This document shows positions 1-8,322 of a stretch of 64,000 bases of DNA, one piece after another. The stretch is from positions 3,596,001 to 3,660,000 of the forward strand of contig NZ_CP100763.1 of assembly GCF_024296685.1 (NCBI RefSeq), given 5' to 3'. Made by a program: the position numbers and the translations under genes. Under the pieces are notes generated by a model. The model saw only the letters and a list, made by a program, of their open reading frames with translations. It searched no databases and had not been told where the DNA came from. Positions within the stretch are counted from its first letter, which is position 1; each line of letters opens with the position of its first letter. Source of the DNA: Natrinema marinum (GTDB lineage Archaea > Halobacteriota > Halobacteria > Halobacteriales > Natrialbaceae).

Positions 1-260
1 TCCGGACGGGCAAGATCCGCGCGCTGTGTATCGTCTCCTCGGAGCCGATCGCCGGCGACGAGACCGCGTCGCTGCCCCGGATCCGGCGACCGGCGGACGA
101 CGCCACCCGTCGCGAACGCGTGCGGACCTGGCTCGAGGGGACGACGCCGTCGGCGCCCCTCGATGCCACCGACCCGTCGGGCACGCATCCCCCCGTCGAG
201 GCCCGCGTCGGGCGGCTCAGCGACATCGCGGTCGAACTCGAGACGGAGGGTGGGTCGTGA
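1..260 (+). CDS. C-terminal end of an unidentified protein (partial)
   Basis: Only the last 85 codons are in the window, read in frame from base 3 to a TGA at 258-260. The tail has a hydrophobic strand (ALCIVSSEPIAG) and then an Arg/Glu-rich, Pro-rich end. The stop overlaps the GTG of the next gene by four bases, so the two are very probably translationally coupled and in one operon with the DUF4129-DUF7269-DUF58-DUF7519 genes. I do not recognise the family from this fragment. Confidence 0.55.
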   Translation, partial: RTGKIRALCIVSSEPIAGDETASLPRIRRPADDATRRERVRTWLEGTTPSAPLDATDPSGTHPPVEARVGRLSDIAVELETEGGS

Positions 261-1936
261 CGGAGATCCGCCGCGCCCTCGTGCTCGCGGGCTGTCTGTG
301 CTGCCTGCTCGCGGTCGCGAGCGCGCTGCCCGCGGCCGATCCGCGGATCGACAGGCCGGGCGACCGCGGGGGAGAACCGATCGCCGGCGACTGGGAGACG
401 ATGGAGGGGACGCCCGACTTCACACCGCCCGCGGCCAACGACACCGACGACGATCGAGACGACGCGGACGAACCGGACGACGACACGGACGAACCGGACG
501 ACGACACGCTCGAGATCGAAGGCGAGATCGCACCGGGCAATGAGGTGACGGTCGCGACCGGTCACGCCGGCTGGTACGACACCAAAACGGTCCAAGTCAA
601 CGGCGCGAACGTGACCGAAACCGACGAGCTCGGCCGCGCCAACGTCACCGTCCCCTACGACGAGACGATGACCGTCGCGATTCCGGCGCTCAACCGCTCG
701 CGGACCGTTGATGTGCCGACGGTGGCGACGATCGAGACCTTTGGCGGTGCGGCGCCGGCCCGCAGACTCGAGATCCGGGCGACCGTCGAATCGACTCCGG
801 TGACTGACGCGACGGTCTCCCTCGACGGGCAGGCCGTCGAGACGACCGACGAGCACGGCGAGGCGCAGGTGCAACTCCCACCGACGGCCGGTCCGGTAGA
901 CCTGCGCGTCGAACGCAGCCCGGTTACAGGCAACCGGACCGTCGAGGTCGCCGAACCGACCGTCAGGTTCGTCACACCGCTGTTGTTCCCCGGCGGACCG
1001 GCCCCCGTCCAGGTGTCGGCCGACGGCCGCGGCGTGTCGGACGCGAATGTCTCCCTCGAGCGCGGCGGGTCGGACCGGACCAGCGTCGACGGGCGCACAC
1101 GAATCTGGCTCCCGGTCAGCGACGAGGCGACCGTGACCGCCGAGGTGGGCAACGAGACCGCGACGGCGACCGTCGGGAACCTCTACCTGCGGTTAACGGC
1201 CGTCGCGGTGTTCCTCCCCGGCTTCTGTATCGGTGGCGTCCTGACCTACTTCCGGTTGGTCGCCGCCGGCGAGCGCCGTCGCTGGAACGCGGACGGCGGC
1301 GTCGGCTGGTTCCTCGCGCTCGCGGACCTCGTCGCCGTGCTCGGCGACTCCGTCGCGGCGCTGTTGCGCGGCGGCCGCAACTCGCTGTCGCTCTCGGTCC
1401 CGCGGTTCTCGTTCACGTGGCCGTCGCTGCCCCGCCTCGATCTCGGGCGCGTCGAGCGCGGCCTCCCGTCGCTCGGGGGGTCGCTCCCCTCGTTCGGCCG
1501 CGCGTTCGGAACCCTGCCGTCGCTGGGCTCGCTCGTTCGATCGTCCGACCGCGAGCGCGGGCCGTCGTTCGGCGACTGGTTCGGGACGGACGACGACGCG
1601 GCCGAGGAATCGGACGAGCCCCCCGACGATGAGCACACTCCCGATCTGGAAGCCGAACCGCTCGCCCCTCGCGGGCCGCGTGCGGACGTCCGAGAGGCGT
1701 GGCATGCGTTCGTCGACCGACTCGAGCTCGACGACCGGGAGACGGCGACGCCGGGCGAGGTGGCGCGTCGAGCGCTCGCCGTTGGCTTCCCGGCCGATCG
1801 GGTCGACCGCCTCGTCGCGCACGTCCGCGATATCGAGTACGGCGGCCACAGCCCCTCCCCGGAGCGGGTCGCCGCCGTCTGGGAGACGGTGAACGAACTC
1901 CTCGAGACGGAGCCCGACGAGGAGGGATCGTCGTGA
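257..1936 (+). CDS. DUF4129-type membrane protein with extracellular Ig-like region
   Basis: 559 aa from a GTG overlapping the previous stop; the open frame extends further upstream but that part is a shadow of the preceding gene. The N terminus is a signal peptide (RRALVLAGCLCCLLAVASA), followed by an Asp-rich spacer near residues 55-90, then repeated beta-rich segments to about 300 that resemble Ig/carboxypeptidase-regulatory folds (DATVSLDGQAVETTDEHGEA). A transmembrane helix lies near 309-335, then a Ser/Phe-rich cytoplasmic linker and a C-terminal DUF4129-like helical domain (about 470-550, with AWHAFVDRL and TPGEVARRA). In haloarchaea such proteins sit with DUF58 and MoxR genes and are thought to act in export or assembly; the exact role is unknown. 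Confidence 0.8.
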   Translation: MTEIRRALVLAGCLCCLLAVASALPAADPRIDRPGDRGGEPIAGDWETMEGTPDFTPPAANDTDDDRDDADEPDDDTDEPDDDTLEIEGEIAPGNEVTVATGHAGWYDTKTVQVNGANVTETDELGRANVTVPYDETMTVAIPALNRSRTVDVPTVATIETFGGAAPARRLEIRATVESTPVTDATVSLDGQAVETTDEHGEAQVQLPPTAGPVDLRVERSPVTGNRTVEVAEPTVRFVTPLLFPGGPAPVQVSADGRGVSDANVSLERGGSDRTSVDGRTRIWLPVSDEATVTAEVGNETATATVGNLYLRLTAVAVFLPGFCIGGVLTYFRLVAAGERRRWNADGGVGWFLALADLVAVLGDSVAALLRGGRNSLSLSVPRFSFTWPSLPRLDLGRVERGLPSLGGSLPSFGRAFGTLPSLGSLVRSSDRERGPSFGDWFGTDDDAAEESDEPPDDEHTPDLEAEPLAPRGPRADVREAWHAFVDRLELDDRETATPGEVARRALAVGFPADRVDRLVAHVRDIEYGGHSPSPERVAAVWETVNELLETEPDEEGSS

Positions 1937-2718
1937 GCCGCCGCTCGCCCCCGGAGCCCGGCCGGAGACTCGCGACTCGACTCCGGTCGATCGATCCGGA
2001 ACGGGTCGCCACCGCCGCCGTCGCCACCGGCGTCGTTCTGGCGGTCGGCGCGGTGTTGTTCGGCGGGTTCGCACCGGCGAGTCGCACCCTCGTCAACCTG
2101 CTGTATCCGCTGGCGCTGCTGTTTCCGGCGCTTGGCGCAGTGCTCGTACTCGGCGTGTGCTGGTGGCTCTGGGACGACGACCGCTCGAGCGTGCCCCCGC
2201 TGCTCGAGGGGGCGCCGCCCGAGACGGCGAGCGCGCAGACGACAGAGCGAGTCGGCCAACCGACGGCGCGGACGCTCACGAACGCCGCCGGCGGCTGGTA
2301 CGCCTGTTCGCCGACCGAGTCCGACGCGGACGTGCGCCGGCGGCTCGTCGACGGTGCCGTTCGGGCCCTCACGACGAACCGCGGGCTCTCGACGGGGGCG
2401 GCCCGCGAGGCCGTCCGCGAAGGAACGTGGACCGACGACCCGGTCGCCGCGGCGTTTCTCGCCGACGACCTGCGTCAGCCGCCCCGCGAGCGTCGCCGCG
2501 CCCGTCTCCGGCGATCCCAGCGACACCGTCACCGTCTACACGACCGTCCGGAACATCGGTTCGGAGCCGATCTCCGATCTCCGCGTCGTCGACGCCGTCC
2601 CCGAGGAACTGCCGGTCGTCGCCGGCTCCCCGCGTGCGTGTGTCACCCTCGAGTCGCTCGAGGAGACGACCCTCGAGTACGACCTCGAACTCCGTCGCGG
2701 CGAGCACGCCTTCGGTGA
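1933..2718 (+). CDS. DUF7269-family membrane protein with abnormal C-terminal tail
   Basis: Starts at a GTG overlapping the previous stop by four bases. Residues about 25-80 hold two hydrophobic helices (ATAAVATGVVLAVGAVLFGG and LLYPLALLFPALGAVLVLGV), followed by a soluble part with GWYACSPTESDADVRRRLVDGAVRAL, typical of the small DUF7269 partner encoded before DUF58 genes. Normal-looking sequence stops near residue 186 (AAFLADDLRQPPRER). The remaining 75 or so residues are Arg-rich and are simply the DUF58 coding sequence read in the wrong frame. The true C terminus thus seems lost in a deletion that joined this gene to the next one. The family name is from recollection of gene order, not a search. 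Confidence 0.6.
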   Translation: MSRRSPPEPGRRLATRLRSIDPERVATAAVATGVVLAVGAVLFGGFAPASRTLVNLLYPLALLFPALGAVLVLGVCWWLWDDDRSSVPPLLEGAPPETASAQTTERVGQPTARTLTNAAGGWYACSPTESDADVRRRLVDGAVRALTTNRGLSTGAAREAVREGTWTDDPVAAAFLADDLRQPPRERRRARLRRSQRHRHRLHDRPEHRFGADLRSPRRRRRPRGTAGRRRLPACVCHPRVARGDDPRVRPRTPSRRARLR

Positions 2719-3592
2719 CGCGACGGTGCGAGCCCGCGACCTCACAGGGACGGTCGCCGAGACGTTGTCGGTGAGCGTCGGCGGCGACGACGCCGTGACG
2801 TGTTCGCCGGTCGTCGAGTCGGCCCCGCTGGGCGAGGGTACGAACGACTACGCTGGCGAGGTGCCGACCGACGAGGGCGGCAGCGGCGTCGAGTTCTACT
2901 CCGTCCGCGAGTACGAGCCGGGCGATCCGGTCGCCTCGATCGACTGGCGGCGCTACGCCAGCACACGGGAGCTGGCGACCGTCGAGTACCGCGCCGAGCG
3001 GGCGACGCGAGTCGTCTGTGTCGTCGATGCTCGCACCAGCCAGTTCCGCGCGGCGTCCACCGCACGTCCCTCCGCCCTCGAGCGGTCGGCCGACGCCGTC
3101 GAGCGAACGCTCGAGGCGCTGGTCGACGCGGGCCATCCGACCGGCGTCCTCAGCGTCCACGACCGCCGGCTCGCGGCCGTCTCGCCGGGGTCCGACCCCG
3201 AAACGCGCCAGGAGGCTTCGCGCCTGCTCACGGAGGTCCAGGGGCCCAAGCCGGACTACTGGTCGTTCTGGCAGTCGCGAACGGGCGATCCGATCTCGAG
3301 CGTCGCCGACCGGCTTCCCGGCGACGCCCAGGTGTACCTGTTCTCCTCGTTCGTCGACGACGCGCCGGTCGACCTCGTCGAGCGGCTTCGCGCGCGAGGC
3401 TACGCCGTCCGGGTCGTCTCGCCGGACGTGACGGCGGGGGCCGACGATCTCGAGACGCGGCTGCAGGCGCTCGATCGGCGGACGCGGCTCGGCCGCGTTC
3501 GGGCGGCCGGCGCACGCGTCGTCGACTGGGCGCCCGGGCGGTCGCTCGGGCTTGTGCTCCGCGAAGCCGTCGGGGAGGTGCGGAGCCGATGA
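2480..3592 (+). CDS. DUF58 domain protein, N-terminally truncated (possible pseudogene)
   Basis: DUF58-like sequence begins abruptly near base 2480 in a frame that has no start codon after the join. A complete haloarchaeal DUF58 protein begins with two transmembrane helices and about 60 residues that are absent here. What remains is otherwise intact: a beta-rich N-terminal part (SGDPSDTVTVYTTVRNIG), the family signature GSGVEFYSVREYEPGDPVASIDWRRYA around bases 2880-2960, and a vWA-like C-terminal half (VVCVVDARTSQ, QVYLFSSFVDD, GYAVRVVSPDV). Its stop overlaps the ATG of the DUF7519 gene. Without a start, translation would need readthrough, frameshifting or an upstream in-frame start inside the previous gene; a sequencing or assembly deletion is the other option. 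Confidence 0.7.
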   Translation, partial: RPASVAAPVSGDPSDTVTVYTTVRNIGSEPISDLRVVDAVPEELPVVAGSPRACVTLESLEETTLEYDLELRRGEHAFGDATVRARDLTGTVAETLSVSVGGDDAVTCSPVVESAPLGEGTNDYAGEVPTDEGGSGVEFYSVREYEPGDPVASIDWRRYASTRELATVEYRAERATRVVCVVDARTSQFRAASTARPSALERSADAVERTLEALVDAGHPTGVLSVHDRRLAAVSPGSDPETRQEASRLLTEVQGPKPDYWSFWQSRTGDPISSVADRLPGDAQVYLFSSFVDDAPVDLVERLRARGYAVRVVSPDVTAGADDLETRLQALDRRTRLGRVRAAGARVVDWAPGRSLGLVLREAVGEVRSR

Positions 3593-4968
3593 GCGCCCTC
3601 GAGAACCGACCGCCGTCGACGACGCGACGGGCGCTCGTCCTCGCCGCGGGCGTCGGAACGCTCGCGCTCGCCGTCTTCGACCCGACGGTCCTCCTTGGCG
3701 TCGTGCTCGGTGCCGGTCTCGCCGTCGCGATCGAGTTATTCGCCGACTCGAACCGCCGCGTCGCGGTCGCGTCGGCGCTCGTCCCGATCGTCGCCGGGGG
3801 CATCGTCGCCGCCGTCGCCCGCTCGGGAGCGCCGATCGCCGCCGTCGTGGCGGTCGCGGGCGCGGTCATCGCCGTCGCCGGCGGCGTCGTCGTCGCGGGC
3901 TGGCCGCGACCGGGCGTGCTCGTTCGGGTCAGCTCGGCCGCGCTGAGCGGGGCACTCGTCGCGGGCGGCGCGGCGCTGCTCGCGCTGGGCGTCGACGCGG
4001 CCGGCGGCCCGCTCCCGGCGCTTTCCGCGGTGGTCTGGGCCACCGGCGACGGATTCGTCGGTCTGTGCGTCGCGATCGGTGTCGCCTGCGTCGCCGTCGT
4101 CGCCGCGCTCGTTCTCGTCCCGCCGGCGGCCGTCACCGGTCCGCGGGGTCGCAAGTCGTACGTCTCGAGCCGCAACGGACTCGTGGTGGCAATCGTGTTC
4201 GCGACTGGGCTCGCGCTCGCCGCGCTGTTCGCACTGGCGTTTCTCTTCGATTTCGTGCTGTCGCTCGAGGGAGTTACCGACGCGATCGTCCGCAACGCCG
4301 TCGTCCGCGGCCTGCTCGCGACCGTGACCGTGGCGTCGGCCGTCCTCGCCGTGTTCGCGGTGGTCGTCCGCTGGTCGTGGCTCTACACCGACCGCCGACG
4401 CAACGTCGCCGTTCCGGTCGTCGTCGGCGCGGTCGCCGGTGCCGGCTTCGCGGCCGTTGGCGCGATCGGTGTCACCGGCTCGGCGACCCGCTCGGCGATG
4501 TTCCTCGGCGCGACGGCGCTCGCCCTCGGTTTCGGCTGGAGCGCGGCGTGGGTCCTCGAGGGTGCGAGACGACGAGACGAGATCCCGGCTACCGAGACCG
4601 TCCTCGCCGGTACGCTGGCCGCCGGTGGCGTCGCCGTCGGTGTGAGCGTCGATGTCGTCTCCCTCGACCTCGAGACGGCGCGTGCCGGAATCGCGACGCT
4701 CGTCTCCATCGCGGCCGCCGCGTTCGCGTACGACGCCGGTCGCTACGGCCGGGTGCTCGGACGCGAGATCGGCCCCGGTGCGTCCCGCCGGCCCCAACTC
4801 GTGGGGCTCGGCTGGCGCGCCGCGGTGGCCGGCGTCGGCGTGCCGGTGGCGGGCGTCGGCGTCCTGTTCGCGACGGTGCTCGCGCCGACGCTGTCGGTTC
4901 CGGCGACGGCCGGCGTCCTCGCCGCGTTGCTCGCGCTGCTCGCCGGGGCGTGGGTCCTAGTCCGCTGA
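3589..4968 (+). CDS. DUF7519-family polytopic membrane protein
   Basis: 459 aa from an ATG overlapping the DUF58 stop (ATGA). It is almost entirely hydrophobic Ala/Val/Gly helices, about 12 or more predicted membrane segments starting at residue 12 (ALVLAAGVGTLALAVF), with short Arg-rich loops (GPRGRKSYVSSRNG near 180). There is no recognisable catalytic motif. It is the last gene of the operon and its 3' end overlaps the convergent moxR 3' end by 12 bases. Proteins of this type accompany DUF58 and MoxR in Halobacteria, so it is probably the membrane component of that assembly or folding system; this is inference from gene order. Confidence 0.75.
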   Translation: MSALENRPPSTTRRALVLAAGVGTLALAVFDPTVLLGVVLGAGLAVAIELFADSNRRVAVASALVPIVAGGIVAAVARSGAPIAAVVAVAGAVIAVAGGVVVAGWPRPGVLVRVSSAALSGALVAGGAALLALGVDAAGGPLPALSAVVWATGDGFVGLCVAIGVACVAVVAALVLVPPAAVTGPRGRKSYVSSRNGLVVAIVFATGLALAALFALAFLFDFVLSLEGVTDAIVRNAVVRGLLATVTVASAVLAVFAVVVRWSWLYTDRRRNVAVPVVVGAVAGAGFAAVGAIGVTGSATRSAMFLGATALALGFGWSAAWVLEGARRRDEIPATETVLAGTLAAGGVAVGVSVDVVSLDLETARAGIATLVSIAAAAFAYDAGRYGRVLGREIGPGASRRPQLVGLGWRAAVAGVGVPVAGVGVLFATVLAPTLSVPATAGVLAALLALLAGAWVLVR

Positions 4969-5922
4969 CGGCGGCTCCATCGCCGGGACCTCACACTCCT
5001 CGAGGACGGCGTCGACGACTGCGCGCCGAGAGACGCCGTCGACGCTCGCCTCGGGGGTCAACACGAGTCGATGGGCCAGCGCGGGGCGGGCGATCCGCTT
5101 TACGTCCGCCGGGACGACGTACTCGCGGCCCTCGAGGACGGCTCGCGCCCGGCTCAGTTCGAACAGCCGCTGGACGCCTCGCGGGGAGACGCCGACATCG
5201 ACGCGGCCGTCGGTCCGGGTGGCGCGACAGACGGCGCCGATGTAGTCGCGCATCGGCCCCTCGACGGTGACCGTCTCGGGGACGCGCTGGAGTTCGCGGA
5301 CCGTCTCGCGGTCGACGACGGGGTCGACGGTCGGGTCCGGCCGATCGCGGTCGGCGCGGCGGTCGATCAGTTCGCGCGTTCCGTCGGCGTCGGGATAGCC
5401 AAGCGAGGTCTTGACCATGAAGCGATCGCGCTGGGCTTCGGGCAACTCGAACGTTCCCTCCTGTTCGACGGGGTTCTGCGTCGCGATGACGAGGAAGGGG
5501 TCCGGAAGCTCGTGGGTCTCGCCGTCGACGGTGACCTGGTCTTCCGCCATCGCCTCGAGCAAGGCGGCCTGGGTCTTCGGCGGCGCGCGGTTGATCTCGT
5601 CGGCCAGCACGACGTTGGCGAACACCGGGCCGGGCGTGAAGTGAAACTCGCCGGTCTCCTCCTCGAAGACGTAGGAGCCGGTGATGTCGGAGGGCATGAG
5701 GTCGGGGGTAAACTGGATCCGGGAGAACTCGAGCCCGAGCGCGGTCGCGAACGACCGCGCGGTCAGCGTCTTGCCCGTTCCGGGCACGTCCTCGAGGAGG
5801 ACGTGTCCGCGCGCGAGGAGGCCGGCGGTGATCTCCTCGAGGACGGCTCGGTCGGTGACGACGGCGGAACGAATCTCGTCGACGACGGCGTCGGCCGTCG
5901 CCGCGGCGTCGGGGACTGACAT
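4957..5922 (-). CDS. MoxR family AAA+ ATPase
   Basis: 321 aa, full length for the family. Walker A is in LLEDVPGTGKTLTARSFA (about residue 43), Walker B in NVVLADEINRAPPKTQAALLEAM, sensor I in VIATQNPVEQEGTFELPEAQRDRFM, and the C-terminal lid contains SPRGVQRLFELSRARA. MoxR ATPases act as chaperones that insert cofactors or assemble complexes with DUF58/vWA partners. Here the partner operon (DUF4129, DUF7269, DUF58, DUF7519) is convergent rather than co-directional. The start is an ATG 26 bases after an AT-rich TATA box (5943-5953), consistent with a leaderless transcript. Confidence 0.95.
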   Translation of the reverse strand: MSVPDAAATADAVVDEIRSAVVTDRAVLEEITAGLLARGHVLLEDVPGTGKTLTARSFATALGLEFSRIQFTPDLMPSDITGSYVFEEETGEFHFTPGPVFANVVLADEINRAPPKTQAALLEAMAEDQVTVDGETHELPDPFLVIATQNPVEQEGTFELPEAQRDRFMVKTSLGYPDADGTRELIDRRADRDRPDPTVDPVVDRETVRELQRVPETVTVEGPMRDYIGAVCRATRTDGRVDVGVSPRGVQRLFELSRARAVLEGREYVVPADVKRIARPALAHRLVLTPEASVDGVSRRAVVDAVLEECEVPAMEPPSAD

Positions 5923-5942
5923 ACGAATACGCTATGGTCTGA

Positions 5943-5953
5943 AAATATATATC
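5943..5953 (-). promoter_or_regulatory. TATA box of moxR
   Basis: The AT-rich run GATATATATTTTC on the minus strand lies 21-31 bases before the moxR ATG, the spacing expected for a leaderless haloarchaeal promoter. It stands out in a GC-rich surrounding. Confidence 0.6.
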
Positions 5954-6019
5954 TCACGACGAACGACACGATCGGCGGCGGGGAGACGGCCGGGAGGGCT
6001 CGTCGGTGCCGCGGGGTGG

Positions 6020-6370
6020 TCACTCGTTGTCGGCGCCGAGCGACGCGGTGGCGCTCGACGACCCGCTGCGGAAGACCAGATAGAGGACCAGCACCGCGAT
6101 CAGGAAGTCGAAGCCGTGCTCGACGAGGTGGTGGACCGTCATCGGGACGAGGCCGAGGACGGTCCCCAGCCCGGTGACCGAGCGGATGACGAGGACGCCG
6201 AGAACGATACAGATCAGACAGTAGCGGGCCGTTCGTCGGCGGGAGTAGGCCACGAGACCGACGACGAACAGGGCGGTCGTGCCGAGCACCGCGAGGACGA
6301 TGACGCCGACGAGGACGGGCGCGAGCTGGGGATCGAGCCACTCGCCGGTGACCGATGTGGGAAACGCCAT
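6020..6370 (-). CDS. Small three- to four-helix membrane protein (DUF7471-like)
   Basis: 116 aa with hydrophobic helices near residues 17-42, 51-70 and 83-102 (VLVGVIVLAVLGTTALFVVGLVAY, YCLICIVLGVLVIRSV, FDFLIAVLVLYLVF), a His-containing loop (MTVHHLVEHG) and a short acidic tail. It is divergent from a two-domain wHTH regulator gene, an arrangement I recall for a Halobacteria-only family (DUF7471), so the regulator may control it. The His residues in the loop could bind metal or heme, but nothing shows this directly. Function unknown. Confidence 0.7.
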   Translation of the reverse strand: MAFPTSVTGEWLDPQLAPVLVGVIVLAVLGTTALFVVGLVAYSRRRTARYCLICIVLGVLVIRSVTGLGTVLGLVPMTVHHLVEHGFDFLIAVLVLYLVFRSGSSSATASLGADNE

Positions 6371-6594
6371 GCGATCGATATCGGTACTCGGTCGGACGGC
6401 TACCTATTCGTGTCGGTGTTTCCCACTGAACAGCGCCGTCGGATCGCGTTTCGTTCTATCGGATCGGCAGATCGGCTGCCGCCCCGGCTCGAGCCGCGAG
6501 TATTCGGTTCTCGGCGGCTGGGAACGCGGGGAACCCGTTATATGCGCCCCGACGCTAGCCACGGGTACAGAATCCGCAGCGGAGACCGAATCAC

Positions 6595-7122
6595 ATGACC
6601 GAAACACGACAGGAGATCAGAGCGCACGTGGGCGCGAACGCCGGCGTCCATTTCAACGAACTCGTCAGGGAGTCCGAGTTCGCGCCGGGGCAGGTCCAGT
6701 ATCACGTCCGGCGGCTACTCGAGGACGATCGACTCGTCCGTGAGGAGTTCTACGGCCGGACGCACTACTACCCGCCGGCGTACGACGAGCGTGAGCGGGC
6801 GGCGCTGGCGCTGTTTCGCCGGGAGACCGCCCGCGAGATCGTCGTCTATCTGATCGAACACGAGTCGGCCGCGCCGGCCGATGTCGCCGACGCCCTCGAG
6901 ATCGCCCGCAGCACGCTCGAGTATCACGTCGATCGACTGGTCGACCACGAGATCGTCACGAAACGGTACGGCGAGCGAAACCGCGTCGTCCTCGAACTCG
7001 CCGATCCGGCGGCGACGGGGCGGCTGCTGACGACCGTGACGCCGACGGTCCCCGATCGGCTGGTCGACCGGTTTACGCGGCTCGTCGACGAGTTGCTCGA
7101 CGGGACGCCCGACGCACAGTAA
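6595..7122 (+). CDS. Tandem winged-helix transcriptional regulator
   Basis: 175 aa. Two wHTH units are visible: residues 1-58 (VGANAGVHFNELVRESEF, GQVQYHVRRLLEDDRLV, wing EEFYGRTHYYPPAY) and about 70-130 (REIVVYLIEHESAAPADVADALEIARSTLEYHVDRLVDHEIV, wing KRYGERNRVVLEL). This duplicated MarR/ArsR-like layout is common in haloarchaeal DNA-binding regulators. The C-terminal 40 residues are amphipathic and probably dimerise. A TATA-like GTTATATG lies at 6537-6544, about 50 bases before the ATG, so this transcript may have a short leader. The likely target is the divergent membrane protein or itself (inference). Confidence 0.85.
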   Translation: MTETRQEIRAHVGANAGVHFNELVRESEFAPGQVQYHVRRLLEDDRLVREEFYGRTHYYPPAYDERERAALALFRRETAREIVVYLIEHESAAPADVADALEIARSTLEYHVDRLVDHEIVTKRYGERNRVVLELADPAATGRLLTTVTPTVPDRLVDRFTRLVDELLDGTPDAQ

Positions 7123-7188
7123 GCGCGGGCGGGCGAGCACACCCACTCCCGATCACTCGGTCGCGGATCGTCGGCTCACCGGCACTCG

Positions 7189-8205
7189 TCACTGTAGTCC
7201 AGGTTCGGTCAGCCCGTTGTAGTGGTCCCCCATCACGTTCAGCGTCGCGATCAGCGCGCCGAGGACGACCGGGCCGTAGAACAGACCCATGACGCCGAAC
7301 GCGTAGACGCCGCCGAGCACGCCGAGGATGATGACCGCGGGGTTGAGGTCGGCGTAGCGGTCGACCAGAATCGGCCGGAGGTAGTCGTCGGAGAGGCCGA
7401 CGACGACCGTGCTGTAGGCGAAAAGCGCCACTGCGAGGAACGGGTCACCCGTCGCGAAGAGGAAGAGCACGGCCGGCCCCCAGACCAGAAACGAGCCGAC
7501 CAGCGGGATCAACGAGAGGATTATCATGACGACCGTCCAGAACGCGGCGTTGGGGACGCCGGTCGCGACCAGCCCCAGGCCGGCGATCGATCCCTGGATG
7601 ATCGCGATGAGGACGTGACCTGCGAGGACGGCCCACATGACCGCGTCCAGTTGCCGGTAGAAATCGTCTTGGGCCTCGTCTGGCAGCGGCGTCAACTCGC
7701 GGATCCAGGCGAGTAGCTCGCTGCCGTCTTTGAGCAGATAGTACAGCAGGAAGACCGCGACACCCAGCCCAACGACGGTGTGAGTCAGCGCGCCGACCCA
7801 CGCGGTCGACTGCTCGAGGACGGTTCCGCCGACGCCCTGTGCGGAGTCGGCCAGCGTCGCCGTCAGATCGACGCTCACGCCCGTTCGCGTCTCGATGACG
7901 CGCTCGAGTTCGGCCGTCTGGAACGAGTCCGCGTCGGCGTTCTCGAGGAGTCGGCGGGCGTCGCTCGCGACGACGGCGACGATGACGAACAGGGGAACGA
8001 CGAAGCCGGCGATCGCGAGGACGACGAGCGCGAGCGCGGCGATCCGGGGCGAGACCCGCCCCTCGAGGCGTTCCTGCACCGGGTAGAGGACGTACGCCAC
8101 GAGGATCGCCCCGAGGACGTACTGGAAGAACGGGAGGACGAGTAGCAGTGAGAGGTACGCGAAGATGCCGACGAGGACGAAGAGAAACCCCTTACTGAGA
8201 TTCAC
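7189..8205 (-). CDS. AI-2E family transporter (UPF0118 permease)
   Basis: 338 aa, using the GTG at 8205 (VNLSKGFLFVLVGIFAYLSLL). The frame stays open for 37 more codons upstream, but that part is not hydrophobic and would hide the usual N-terminal membrane helix. About eight membrane helices are visible with the typical large soluble loop (residues about 95-150, ending TAWVGALTHTVVGLGV) and the conserved C-terminal half (AVLAGHVLIAIIQGSIAGLGL, LIPLVGSFLVWGPAVL, YLRPILVDRYADLNPAVIILGVLGGVYAFGVMGLFYGPVVLG). Members export small molecules or ions; substrate cannot be read from sequence, and in archaea autoinducer-2 export is doubtful. Divergent from the DUF547 gene. Confidence 0.9.
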   Translation of the reverse strand: MNLSKGFLFVLVGIFAYLSLLLVLPFFQYVLGAILVAYVLYPVQERLEGRVSPRIAALALVVLAIAGFVVPLFVIVAVVASDARRLLENADADSFQTAELERVIETRTGVSVDLTATLADSAQGVGGTVLEQSTAWVGALTHTVVGLGVAVFLLYYLLKDGSELLAWIRELTPLPDEAQDDFYRQLDAVMWAVLAGHVLIAIIQGSIAGLGLVATGVPNAAFWTVVMIILSLIPLVGSFLVWGPAVLFLFATGDPFLAVALFAYSTVVVGLSDDYLRPILVDRYADLNPAVIILGVLGGVYAFGVMGLFYGPVVLGALIATLNVMGDHYNGLTEPGLQ

Positions 8206-8322
8206 AGGTATCCGTTTGCCGCTCGGCGGAATAAAACCACCTATCCGACCTGTTTTCAGTGCTGACTGTCGTTTGAAGCCGTCACACGCCTTCAAGGGTC
8301 TGGTTCGTGAATTCATACCCGA

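Noticed and set aside
26-256. Extension of the DUF4129 gene to an ATG at 26
   Set aside because: This part is the preceding gene's coding sequence in another frame; the signal peptide begins right after the GTG at 257.
1246-2532. Long minus-strand open frame opposite DUF4129 and DUF7269
   Set aside because: Arg/Ser/Pro-rich composition and no family signal; a mirror of the GC-rich coding strand.
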